NCBI GenBank assembly: GCA_964345925.1
Contig: CAYFSP010000026.1
Coordinates: forward strand, 1-23,468
Source: Miniphocaeibacter sp964345925
GTDB lineage: Bacteria > Bacillota > Clostridia > Tissierellales > Peptoniphilaceae
Direction of reading: 5' to 3'
Length of the DNA: 23,468 bases
The notes beneath the pieces were generated by a model. The model ran no database searches, had not been told where the DNA came from, and saw only the letters and a program-made list of their open reading frames with translations. Shown here one piece after another: positions 1 to 7,423 of the stretch; position 1 is the first letter of the stretch; every line of letters starts with the position of its first letter. Made by a program: the position numbers and the translations under genes.

Positions 1-1504
1 TTTCATTTGACGAATCTTTATTTTCTGCCTTTTCTAAGCCTATTGGCTTCATTGTTGGGAATAGAAGAACGTCTCTTATTGAAGACTGGTTAGTAAATAA
101 CATTATTAATCTATCTACACCTATTCCAAGTCCACCTGTTGGTGGTAAACCTATCTCTAAAGCATTAACAAAGTCATAATCCATCATTTGAGCTTCATCG
201 TCGCCTTTTTCTCTTGCTTCAACTTGTTTTTCAAATCTACCCTTTTGATCTATTGCATCGTTTAACTCACTAAATGCATTTGCTATTTCATCTCCATTGA
301 TAAATGCTTCAAATCTTTGAGTAAATCTTGGATCTTCAGGATCCCTTTTAGCTAAAGGACTTATTTCAACAGGATGTTTTGTTACAAATGTTGGCTGAAT
401 TAAATGTTCTTCACAGTATGCTTCGAAGAACTCAGCTATTATTTCTCCTCTTGATAAATCTTTTTCAAGTTCTAAATCATTTTCTTTTGCTACTTTATAT
501 GCATCTTCTGCTGTTTCTATATTATTAAAGTCGATATTAGCATATTTCTTTATAGCATCCACCATAGTTATTCGATTCCAAGGAGGAGTAAAGTCTATTT
601 CTTTTCCTTGATATTCAATTTTCATAGTTCCAATAACCTCTTCAGCTATTGTTGAAACCATATTTTCCGTTATATCCATCATATCTTCATAGTCGCCATA
701 TGCTTGATACAATTCTATTGCGGTATATTCAGGGTTATGGCTATGGTCCATTCCTTCATTTCTAAACATACGTCCCATTTCATATACTCTATCGAATCCA
801 CCAACTATTAATCGCTTTAAATATAATTCATTAGCAATTCTTAAATACATATCAATATCTAAAGTATTGTGATGAGTAGTAAAAGGTCTTGCGTTAGCTC
901 CACCTGCTATAGTATTTAATATAGGAGTTTCTACTTCTAAGAATCCTCTTCCATCTAAAAATTTTCTTATAGCTGTAATTATTTTACTTCTTATTATGAA
1001 TACATCTTTAATTTCAGGATTTACTATTAAATCCACATATCTTTGTCTATATCGTAAATCTGTATCCTTTAATCCATGCCATTTTTCTGGCAGTATTTGT
1101 AATGATTTTGTCAATAATGTAAGTTTTTTAGTCCTAATACTAATCTCACCAGTCTTAGTTGTAAAAACTTCACCTTCAACACCTATAATATCACCTATAT
1201 CAAGAGATTTTATATCTTCGTATTCCTCTTCACCAATATCATTCATTCTATTGAATAACTGAATTCTACCAGTAGAATCCTGTAAGTCCATGAATATTAC
1301 TTTCCCATGGCCTCTTTTGGTCATTATTCTTCCTGATACCTTTACGGATTCATTTTCATATTTATCATAATTGGATTTTATATCCTTTGAAAAAATAGAA
1401 CCTTTAAAGTTTTCTATTTTATGAGGATCTCTACCAGAATCCACTAATTTCTTTAATTTTTCTCTTCTTATTAGAAGCATTTCATTAAGATTTTGTTCTT
1501 CCAT
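1..1504 (-). CDS. lysS: Lysyl-tRNA synthetase, class II (3' end cut by window edge)
   Basis: Charges tRNA-Lys with lysine in the cytoplasm. The reading frame opens at an ATG (1504-1502) and stays open for 501 codons to the window edge, so the stop codon lies outside. Visible parts are the N-terminal OB-fold anticodon-binding domain (about residues 55-165, with 'SGRIMTKRGHGK' and 'DLQDSTGRIQ') and the class II catalytic core. The core shows motif 1 ('FLEVETPIL'), motif 2 ('RVYEMGRMFRNEG') and motif 3 ('GGLGIGVDRLIML'). Normal family members end near 'LLFPTMKP', so at least 15 extra residues, rich in Glu, Lys and Ser, follow here. The start codon directly abuts the greA stop (TAAATG), and a GGAG lies about 12 nt upstream inside greA, so the two genes are surely cotranscribed and probably translationally coupled. 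Identity is very secure; the C-terminus is unseen. Confidence 0.97.
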   Translation of the reverse strand, partial: MEEQNLNEMLLIRREKLKKLVDSGRDPHKIENFKGSIFSKDIKSNYDKYENESVKVSGRIMTKRGHGKVIFMDLQDSTGRIQLFNRMNDIGEEEYEDIKSLDIGDIIGVEGEVFTTKTGEISIRTKKLTLLTKSLQILPEKWHGLKDTDLRYRQRYVDLIVNPEIKDVFIIRSKIITAIRKFLDGRGFLEVETPILNTIAGGANARPFTTHHNTLDIDMYLRIANELYLKRLIVGGFDRVYEMGRMFRNEGMDHSHNPEYTAIELYQAYGDYEDMMDITENMVSTIAEEVIGTMKIEYQGKEIDFTPPWNRITMVDAIKKYANIDFNNIETAEDAYKVAKENDLELEKDLSRGEIIAEFFEAYCEEHLIQPTFVTKHPVEISPLAKRDPEDPRFTQRFEAFINGDEIANAFSELNDAIDQKGRFEKQVEAREKGDDEAQMMDYDFVNALEIGLPPTGGLGIGVDRLIMLFTNQSSIRDVLLFPTMKPIGLEKAENKDSSNE

Positions 1505-1981
1505 TTATCTTTTAATCTCCATAATTTTGTAATCGAATGTTCCACCATTTGTTTGAACTACTACTGTATCTCCTTTTTTTCTACCTAGACAAGCCTTGCC
1601 TACTGGAGATTCATTGGAAATCTTACCTTGAAATGGATCACATTCAGCCGTTCCCACTATAGTATATTCTTCTATTGAATCATCTGAAAGATCCTTTAAC
1701 TGTATAGTTGCTCCTGCTACTACAACATCTGTCTTTATTTCAGATTCCTCTATGATTTTTGAATTTATCAACATATGTTCTAAAACAAGTACTCTATCTT
1801 CAACTAACGCTTGTTCATTCTTTGCTTCATCATATTCTGCATTTTCAGATAAATCTCCGAAACCTCTTGCTACTTTTATTTTATCTGCAACTTCCTTACG
1901 TCTAACAGTCTTTAAAAACTCTAATTCATCCTCAAGTTTTTTATATCCTTCTTTCGTTAAAAGAAATTCTTTTTCTGACAT
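1505..1981 (-). CDS. greA: Transcription elongation factor GreA
   Basis: Binds the secondary channel of RNA polymerase and stimulates cleavage of backtracked transcripts. The product has the N-terminal antiparallel coiled coil with the acidic tip 'FGDLSENAEYDEAK' (conserved Asp and Glu at about residues 43 and 46) and the C-terminal FKBP-like domain ('SPVGKACLGRKKGDTV'). I place the start at ATG 1981 (158 aa, the normal size). A GTG six bases upstream (1987) is in frame, but it would sit only 2 nt from the AAGGAG at 1995-1990, whereas the ATG has 8 nt spacing. It is the first gene of a greA-lysS unit with its own strong promoter and a hairpin in the leader (see those entries). Linkage to dusB and lysS is typical of Clostridia. 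Confidence 0.97.
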   Translation of the reverse strand: MSEKEFLLTKEGYKKLEDELEFLKTVRRKEVADKIKVARGFGDLSENAEYDEAKNEQALVEDRVLVLEHMLINSKIIEESEIKTDVVVAGATIQLKDLSDDSIEEYTIVGTAECDPFQGKISNESPVGKACLGRKKGDTVVVQTNGGTFDYKIMEIKR

Positions 1982-1989
1982 ATTCACTG

Positions 1990-1995
1990 CTCCTT
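1990..1995 (-). promoter_or_regulatory. greA ribosome binding site that decides the start
   Basis: AAGGAG on the minus strand. Spacing is 8 nt to the ATG at 1981 and only 2 nt to the in-frame GTG at 1987, so the ATG is favoured. Confidence 0.8.
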
Positions 1996-2027
1996 AAAAA
2001 ATAATTAGCGAAAGAATAAACTTTCGC
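1996..2027 (-). terminator. Terminator-like hairpin in the greA leader
   Basis: On the minus strand GCGAAAG pairs perfectly with CTTTCGC (7 bp, 6-nt loop TTTATT; arms 2027-2021 and 2014-2008). It is followed by TAATTA and then six Ts. It lies downstream of the predicted greA promoter and upstream of the greA RBS, so it could both end readthrough from the dusB-side operon and attenuate greA transcription. The U-tract is interrupted near the stem, so its strength is uncertain. Confidence 0.6.
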
Positions 2028-2038
2028 GCATTACTAAG

Positions 2039-2067
2039 ATTATATTCTTAATGACCTTTAAAGTCAA
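2039..2067 (-). promoter_or_regulatory. Sigma-A promoter for greA-lysS
   Basis: On the minus strand, TTGACT (2067-2062), a 17-bp spacer and a perfect TATAAT (2044-2039). Transcription would start near 2032, about 50 nt before the greA ATG and just ahead of the hairpin at 2027-2008. This is one of the closest matches to consensus in the window. Confidence 0.85.
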
Positions 2068-2077
2068 GATTTCCTCA

Positions 2078-2584
2078 TTATTCTCTACTAGAATCCAATT
2101 TATCTCCTATGGCTTCCAAAATATTATCCTTATTCTTATCATTTACAACATAATATATAATATCTAGTTTTTCTTCATCACTTCTGTTATGAATGTAGAA
2201 TATAAATTTATTTCTTCCATCTACTAGTTTTTTAATTCTGTAGGTATAAATTCTATTCCATGAATAAAATAGACTCTTTATAAGTATACCTTTTTCATAA
2301 ATACCAACTTGATTCTTTCTATATTCGTAAAAAGCCAATAACAATAACAATACTGCAATAATTATAAGTATGATTAAATTCTTAAAATTTATTTTACCAT
2401 CAGAAATATACTCACCAAATATTGCAAATAGACCACCTATAAAAAATACAAATATCATCAATGTTTCGACAAATCTATCATTTGTAATCGTAGTTTTAAA
2501 TTTATATAAGGGATTTTTTAACATTATAAGCCTTTTTAATATAAAGAACAACGCTATTAAGCCTGATACTATACTAAGAAACAT
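2078..2584 (-). CDS. Small membrane protein with C-terminal DUF5673-like/PH-like domain
   Basis: A 168-residue protein of unknown function. Hydrophobic segments at about residues 2-22, 38-60 and 67-88 suggest three membrane helices. They are followed by a cytosolic domain starting 'VGIYEKGILI' and 'YSWNRIYTY'. That pattern (Ile-Tyr-Glu-x-Gly-Ile/Val, then an aromatic-rich strand with Trp) resembles DUF5673-type, PH-like domains; this family link is from memory and moderate in confidence. The start lies inside the 3' end of dusB (11-bp overlap), so it is cotranscribed with coaX-dusB. No strong RBS is seen, and translation may depend on coupling. The protein at 4444-4932 has the same size and layout and is probably a distant paralogue. 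Confidence 0.8.
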   Translation of the reverse strand: MFLSIVSGLIALFFILKRLIMLKNPLYKFKTTITNDRFVETLMIFVFFIGGLFAIFGEYISDGKINFKNLIILIIIAVLLLLLAFYEYRKNQVGIYEKGILIKSLFYSWNRIYTYRIKKLVDGRNKFIFYIHNRSDEEKLDIIYYVVNDKNKDNILEAIGDKLDSSRE

Positions 2585-3560
2585 TTAACAATTCACCACT
2601 TTCTTCTAAATACTTATCCAATAAATAATATATTCTCTCTAAATCATCTAATTGATTTACTTCATTTTTTAATGTGTTTGAATTTCTCTGTCCCTTTAAA
2701 TACCATGCAACATGCTTTCTCATTTCTTTTATAGCAACTCTTTCTCCTATTGCATCAATTTTCAATGCGTAATGTTTCTTTATTAAGGAAATAATCTCCT
2801 CTAATTTTGGATTATAGGATTTTCCTGTAAACATAAAGGGATTTTGAATTGCCCCTCTTGCCAATGAAACACCATCACATTTTGTAAGTTCAAACATTTT
2901 TTCTATATCTTCAACACTGTTCAAATCACCATTGCCTATTACAGGTATTGTTAAAATCTCCTTTAACTCCCTAATTGCAGTCCAATCAGCATTTCCTGAA
3001 TAATAGCTTTTCCTAGTTCTTGGATGTAATGTTACCATGGAAACTCCAACATCTTCTGCAATTTTACCCAGTTCCTTATAGTTTATGGAATTTTCGTCCC
3101 ATCCCAGTCTAAACTTAACTGAAACAGGTTTTTCAGATGCATCCACTACGGCTTTTAAAACATTTCCCGCCTTATTTAAATCCTTCATCAATGCAGATCC
3201 TTCACCATTTTTAACTATTTTCGGTGCAGGACAACCCATATTTATATCTATCATAGAAATCTTTTCATTTTCATTTATATATCTTTTTGTAACCTCTGAC
3301 ATTATATATGGATCATTTCCAAAAATTTGAATTCCCAATGTTGTTTCTCTATCTGAAGTCTTTAGTAATCTCTTTGTTCCTGGATCATTATAATACATTC
3401 CCTTTGCAGAAACCATCTCCGTAAAATTCAAACCCGATCCAAGTTCTGAAACTATCTCTCTAAAAGCTAAATCTGTAATACCTGCTAAAGGTGCCATAAA
3501 TATATTGTTATCTAATTCCAATTTTCCTATATTAATCTTTTTTCTTTTTATTTCTGTCAT
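2574..3560 (-). CDS. dusB: tRNA-dihydrouridine synthase (DusB family)
   Basis: FMN-dependent enzyme that reduces specific uridines in tRNA to dihydrouridine. It is a TIM barrel of 328 residues with the hallmark 'MAPLAGITDLAFR' (about residues 22-34), the catalytic-cysteine motif 'NMGCPAPK' (Cys110), 'KFRLGWD', 'HPRTR' and the C-terminal flavin-phosphate stretch 'GNGDL' and 'GAIQNPFMF'. A helical C-terminal tRNA-binding region follows. The start overlaps the end of coaX by 29 bp, so the two are translationally linked; the only purine-rich stretch upstream (GGAAGG) is about 14 nt away. The dusB-greA-lysS order is a conserved arrangement in low-GC Gram-positives. Confidence 0.96.
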   Translation of the reverse strand: MTEIKRKKINIGKLELDNNIFMAPLAGITDLAFREIVSELGSGLNFTEMVSAKGMYYNDPGTKRLLKTSDRETTLGIQIFGNDPYIMSEVTKRYINENEKISMIDINMGCPAPKIVKNGEGSALMKDLNKAGNVLKAVVDASEKPVSVKFRLGWDENSINYKELGKIAEDVGVSMVTLHPRTRKSYYSGNADWTAIRELKEILTIPVIGNGDLNSVEDIEKMFELTKCDGVSLARGAIQNPFMFTGKSYNPKLEEIISLIKKHYALKIDAIGERVAIKEMRKHVAWYLKGQRNSNTLKNEVNQLDDLERIYYLLDKYLEESGELLNVS

Positions 3561-4317
3561 ATATTAATTTCAAACCTTCCATTGTAAGCATTTTATCCAC
3601 TAATTGAATATACTTACTATTACTTGAAATAAGTGCTGCAAAACCACCTGTACCAATTATTTTAGTATCCTTCTCAGTTAAATTCTCCGATTCCAATACA
3701 AGTTCAATTAAGCTGTCTATTAAACCTATAAATCCGAATACAAGTCCTGATTGCATACTTTCTCTAGTGGATTTACCAATTACATCTTTTGGAATAGCAA
3801 TATCTATTTTAGGAAGCTTTGCCGTTTTATCGAATAATGCATCTGCAGCAATCTCAATTCCCGGTGCAATTATTCCTCCAACATAATCCCCCTGTTCATT
3901 TATGAAATCAAGGGTTATTGCCGTACCTATATCTATAATAATCGTTGGTCCACCATATTTATAATATGCAGCAGCAGATGTTACTAGTCTATCGGCTCCT
4001 ACTTCGCTAGGATTTCTATATAGATTCTTTATTCCAATATCTATATCATGAGATACTATAATGGGTTTTTTTCTTAAATACCTTAGACATGCTGCAGAAA
4101 TTGTATGCATTAAATTCGGTACTACAGAGGCTATTATTACATCCTCTAAACCATCTATATCCAACTTTGCAAATTCAAAAAAATCTTTGAATATAAGACC
4201 ATATTCATCTGAAGTCTTTCTTTTGTCTGAGGAAGTCCTCCAATCAAAAATCAATTCGTCATTTGAATATATTCCAAATACTATATTTGTATTTCCTACA
4301 TCTATAGCCAATAACAT
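3532..4317 (-). CDS. coaX: Type III pantothenate kinase
   Basis: Catalyses the first step of coenzyme A synthesis, ATP-dependent phosphorylation of pantothenate, in the cytoplasm. At 261 residues it has the usual length. It begins with the ASKHA phosphate-1 motif 'AIDVGNTNIVFG' (Asp6). 'GADR' contains Asp109, the expected catalytic position, and 'IIIDIGTAITLD' (Asp129) is the second nucleotide/metal-binding motif; the 'GGIIAPG' loop is also present. The RBS is strong (AAAGGAGGAAG). It heads a coaX-dusB-membrane protein unit with its own promoter. In Bacillus subtilis coaX follows ftsH directly; here a small membrane gene and a terminator lie between them. Confidence 0.97.
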   Translation of the reverse strand: MLLAIDVGNTNIVFGIYSNDELIFDWRTSSDKRKTSDEYGLIFKDFFEFAKLDIDGLEDVIIASVVPNLMHTISAACLRYLRKKPIIVSHDIDIGIKNLYRNPSEVGADRLVTSAAAYYKYGGPTIIIDIGTAITLDFINEQGDYVGGIIAPGIEIAADALFDKTAKLPKIDIAIPKDVIGKSTRESMQSGLVFGFIGLIDSLIELVLESENLTEKDTKIIGTGGFAALISSNSKYIQLVDKMLTMEGLKLIYDRNKKKKD

Positions 4318-4355
4318 ATTACTTCCTCCTTTACTTTATTTTCAAACTACACTAT

Positions 4356-4385
4356 ATTATAACTTAACTTTATTTATATATACAA
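4356..4385 (-). promoter_or_regulatory. Probable promoter for coaX-dusB
   Basis: On the minus strand, a perfect TATAAT (4361-4356) with TTGTAT 18 bp upstream (4385-4380). The -35 matches consensus only partly. Position between a terminator and the coaX RBS supports it. Confidence 0.55.
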
Positions 4386-4393
4386 ATATTATT

Positions 4394-4438
4394 AAAAAAA
4401 TACTTTCTAAACGGATATTAATATCCATTTAGAAAGTA
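4394..4438 (-). terminator. Intrinsic terminator after the ftsH operon
   Basis: An 18-bp inverted repeat (arms 4438-4421 and 4418-4401) with one mismatch that becomes a G-U pair in RNA. On the minus strand it is followed by seven Ts (4400-4394). It begins 5 bases after the stop of the 4444-4932 gene and separates that operon from coaX. The core GGATATTAATATCC is self-complementary. Confidence 0.9.
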
Positions 4439-4443
4439 TTTAA

Positions 4444-4932
4444 CTATTTTCGTTTTCCTTTTTTGTTCTTTTTACCCTTTATTATTGTCAATATTTCATC
4501 TTTATCCTCTGGCTTAACTGGAATAGTTCTATTGGCTTTATTTCCTTGCTTCGTTGTTGTAAATTCCAACGTTTTTGTAGCATCACTATAAAACCATTTC
4601 TTTATCTCATCCCAATTATCAAAACGACCATTATAATATACTCCTATTTCGTATATAATAATTTTTTCTGAAAACATATACATGAACCCAAGTCCTGTTA
4701 ATAAGTATACTATTCCAAAGTAATTTTTTGTATATATGGTCATAACACCTAGAATAACCAACATTCCAGATATGGCTCCTACTAATATCTTAGATTTTGG
4801 AGAATAGGTAGCAATAATTTTACTTTTAATACTTCTTCTTGTCGTTATAATATTGTATATTTGTTTTGCAATAAATAAAAACATAATAAAATATACAATT
4901 TGTAATATTTGTTCAAAATTCTTATTATGCAT
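4444..4932 (-). CDS. Small membrane protein, probable paralogue of the 2078-2584 product
   Basis: A 162-residue protein of unknown function. Hydrophobic segments at about residues 10-30, 50-68 and 72-88 predict three helices. A soluble domain with 'IYEIGVYYNG' and 'FDNWDEIKKW' follows, and the tail is very lysine-rich ('GKKNKKGKRK'). The helix layout, the I-Y-E-x-G-I/V signature and the downstream Trp-x-x-Ile match the other small membrane protein of this locus, so I infer shared ancestry (DUF5673-like). It starts 4 bp after the ftsH stop and is followed by a strong terminator, making it the last gene of tilS-hpt-ftsH. Its RBS is weak (a GAGG inside ftsH), suggesting coupling to ftsH translation. 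A link to the membrane protease is only suggested by position. Confidence 0.8.
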   Translation of the reverse strand: MHNKNFEQILQIVYFIMFLFIAKQIYNIITTRRSIKSKIIATYSPKSKILVGAISGMLVILGVMTIYTKNYFGIVYLLTGLGFMYMFSEKIIIYEIGVYYNGRFDNWDEIKKWFYSDATKTLEFTTTKQGNKANRTIPVKPEDKDEILTIIKGKKNKKGKRK

Positions 4933-4936
4933 AAAT

Positions 4937-6850
4937 CTAATCTACATCCTCGCCTAAAATTTTCTCAATATTTTTTTCTGTATCTTGTACCGACTTTAAC
5001 AATTCTGGTGGTTGTTCTTCCGTTCCATTTTTGTTCTCTTCATATTCAATATAGATATTTTCAAATGTTCTTGCATCTATAGTCTCTTTTTCAAGTAATT
5101 CTTTTGCCAATTTATGAAGTAGATCAATATTGTTTTCCAATAATTTTAAAGATTTTTTAAATGCTTCATTTATCAATCTCTTAACTTCACCGTCTATTTC
5201 AGCTGCAGTCTCCTCTGAATAATGAACAGCACGTCCAAAGTCCTTACCCATGAATACTTCATCTTCAGAGTCATATAATATAGGACCTAATTTATCACTC
5301 ATACCATACTGTGTAACCATTGCTCTAGCAATTTTAGTAGCTCTTTCAATATCGTTACTAGCTCCTGTAGAAATATCATTTAAAATCAAATGTTCTGCAC
5401 ATCTTCCACCAAGTAACATAATTAAATCATGTTGCATTTCATTTTTAGTTCTATAGCTTCTATCCTCTTCAGGAGTGTAGGCTGTAAAACCTCCTGCTCT
5501 CCCCCTTGGAACTATCGTAATCATATGAACAGGATCCGTATCTGGCAGCAACCTTGAAACAATTGCATGACCTGCTTCATGGTAAGCCGTTAAAATTCTC
5601 TCCTTTTCTATGACTATTGCAGATTTTTTTGCTGGACCTGCTACAACTTTAATTGATGCCTCTTCAAAAATTTCTCTTGATATGGATTTTAAATTATTTC
5701 TAGCTGTTAAAAGTGCAGCCTCATTACATAAATTTTCTAAATCTGCTGGAGTAAATCCTGAAGTCGTCTTAGCTATTGCATTTAAATCTACATCTGGATC
5801 TAATTTTTTATTCTTAGTATGAACCTCCAGTATTGCTTCTCTTTCTCTAACATCTGGAATTCCTACATATACTTCTCTATCGAATCTTCCTGGCCTTAAG
5901 ATTGCTGGATCCAGTATATCTGGTCTATTAGTTGCTGCCATAACTATTATGCCTTCATTTTTTCCGAAGCCATCCATTTCAACTAGTAACTGGTTTAAGG
6001 TCTGTTCTCTTTCATCATGACCGCCACCCATTCCAGCGCCTCTTCTTCTACCTACTGCATCAATTTCATCAATAAATATAATACATGGAGAGTTTTTCTT
6101 CGCCTCTTTAAATAGATCTCTTACTCTAGAGGCACCAACCCCAACATACATCTCAACAAAATCCGAACCAGAAATGCTGAAGAAAGGAACTTTAGCCTCT
6201 CCGGCAACAGCTCTTGACAAATATGTCTTTCCAGTTCCTGGAGGTCCGACTAATAAAATTCCCTTTGGAATTCTTGCACCTAGTTCAACATATTTCTTAG
6301 GAGTCTTTAAAAAATCAACTATTTCTAGAAGTTCTTCTTTTTCTTCCTTTAAACCAGCAACATCTTTAAATGTAACTGGATTGTCATCCTTAACTAGTTT
6401 TGCTCTATTTTTACCAAAATTCATAGTGGAGTTTCCACCTTTATTCTGTGCTTGTGCCATAATAAAGTACCAGAAAACAATAAAAATAACTCCCATTAAA
6501 ATTATAGGAAGTATTCTAAATATCCAATCATTTGAAGTCTCTTGAATACCCGTATAAATTATATCCTTATTTTCTACCGGTTCTTTTAAATAATTATCAT
6601 AAAAGCTTTTTTCTGCACTGTTAGGAATATATACTTCAAATTTTGTTTCGTCCTTATCCTTTAGCACACCTACTATTGAATTTCCTTGCTCAGTAATTTC
6701 CTTTACTTCTTTTTTATCTATATATTCTATAAATTTATTTAAACTTATATCCTTATTGGCTGTAATATTTTTATTTAAAAAAGACATTACTAAAACAATA
6801 ATTATTATAGGTCCAATATAATAAAATATATTTTTGTAATTTTTATTCAA
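4937..6850 (-). CDS. ftsH: ATP-dependent zinc metalloprotease FtsH
   Basis: Membrane-anchored AAA+ protease for quality control and regulated proteolysis; it forms a hexamer with its active domains in the cytoplasm. The order seen in 637 residues is: membrane helix 1 (about 8-25), a short extracytoplasmic domain, helix 2 (about 110-131), the AAA module with Walker A 'GPPGTGKT' (202-209), Walker B 'IIFIDE' (257-262) and second region of homology ('NRPDILDPAILRPGRFDR'), then the zinc site HEAGH (424-428) with the third ligand Asp500 in 'GASND'. The start codon is TTG (6850-6848), with a good GGAGG about 6 nt upstream. It lies 21 bp after hpt in the conserved tilS-hpt-ftsH order. Confidence 0.98.
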   Translation of the reverse strand: MNKNYKNIFYYIGPIIIIVLVMSFLNKNITANKDISLNKFIEYIDKKEVKEITEQGNSIVGVLKDKDETKFEVYIPNSAEKSFYDNYLKEPVENKDIIYTGIQETSNDWIFRILPIILMGVIFIVFWYFIMAQAQNKGGNSTMNFGKNRAKLVKDDNPVTFKDVAGLKEEKEELLEIVDFLKTPKKYVELGARIPKGILLVGPPGTGKTYLSRAVAGEAKVPFFSISGSDFVEMYVGVGASRVRDLFKEAKKNSPCIIFIDEIDAVGRRRGAGMGGGHDEREQTLNQLLVEMDGFGKNEGIIVMAATNRPDILDPAILRPGRFDREVYVGIPDVREREAILEVHTKNKKLDPDVDLNAIAKTTSGFTPADLENLCNEAALLTARNNLKSISREIFEEASIKVVAGPAKKSAIVIEKERILTAYHEAGHAIVSRLLPDTDPVHMITIVPRGRAGGFTAYTPEEDRSYRTKNEMQHDLIMLLGGRCAEHLILNDISTGASNDIERATKIARAMVTQYGMSDKLGPILYDSEDEVFMGKDFGRAVHYSEETAAEIDGEVKRLINEAFKKSLKLLENNIDLLHKLAKELLEKETIDARTFENIYIEYEENKNGTEEQPPELLKSVQDTEKNIEKILGEDVD

Positions 6851-6871
6851 ATTATACCTCCTGAAATACTT

Positions 6872-7423
6872 TTAAGAATATACCTCTTCTTTTAAAGCTG
6901 CTACAAATGGTAAATTTCTATATTTTTGATTATAGTCTAAACCATAGCCAACTACGAATTCATCTGGAATTCTAAAGCCAACAAAATCAACATTTACATC
7001 TACTTTTCTTCTATCTGGCTTGTCCAATAATGTAGCTATTTTAACTGACTTTGCTCCTCTTTTCCTCAGATTGTCCGTTAAATAACTTAAAGTAAGCCCA
7101 GTATCTATAATATCTTCAACTATTAAAATATTTTTACCTGCAATTTCCTCTTCTAAATCCTTTAATATTCTTACAACTCCAGAAGAAACAGATGAACTTC
7201 CATAACTTGATACAGCCATAAAGTCTATGGTCAATTCCATGTCAAGCTTTGTAATTAAATTGGTCATAAATATTACTGCACCTCTTAAAATACCTATAAC
7301 AACTAATTCTTCTTTCTCTCCTTCGTAAGACTTCATAATATCTTTTGCCAATTCTTCTAGTCTTTCGTCTAATTCTTCCTCTGAAACGAGTATTTCCTTA
7401 TAAATATTGTCTATTTTATTCAT
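6872..7423 (-). CDS. hpt: Hypoxanthine phosphoribosyltransferase
   Basis: Purine salvage enzyme that transfers phosphoribose from PRPP to hypoxanthine or guanine. At 183 residues it has the usual bacterial length. The PRPP-binding loop 'VEDIIDTG' (102-109, with the adjacent acidic pair Glu103-Asp104) is intact, as are 'GILRGAVIF' (pyrophosphate loop) and 'VGFRIPDEFVVGYGLDY' (base-binding region). The ATG overlaps the tilS stop by 8 bases (ATGAATAA), and an AAAGG lies just upstream inside tilS. The tilS-hpt-ftsH order is highly conserved in Firmicutes; in Bacillus the HprT and TilS proteins have also been reported to act together as regulators of ftsH. Confidence 0.97.
   Translation of the reverse strand: MNKIDNIYKEILVSEEELDERLEELAKDIMKSYEGEKEELVVIGILRGAVIFMTNLITKLDMELTIDFMAVSSYGSSSVSSGVVRILKDLEEEIAGKNILIVEDIIDTGLTLSYLTDNLRKRGAKSVKIATLLDKPDRRKVDVNVDFVGFRIPDEFVVGYGLDYNQKYRNLPFVAALKEEVYS

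Noticed and set aside
4061..4432. 123-codon plus-strand frame over the coaX 5' end and its promoter
   Set aside because: Runs antisense through coaX, its promoter and the terminator; no RBS.
6174..6545. 123-codon plus-strand frame inside ftsH
   Set aside because: Antisense shadow of the AAA domain; no independent signals.
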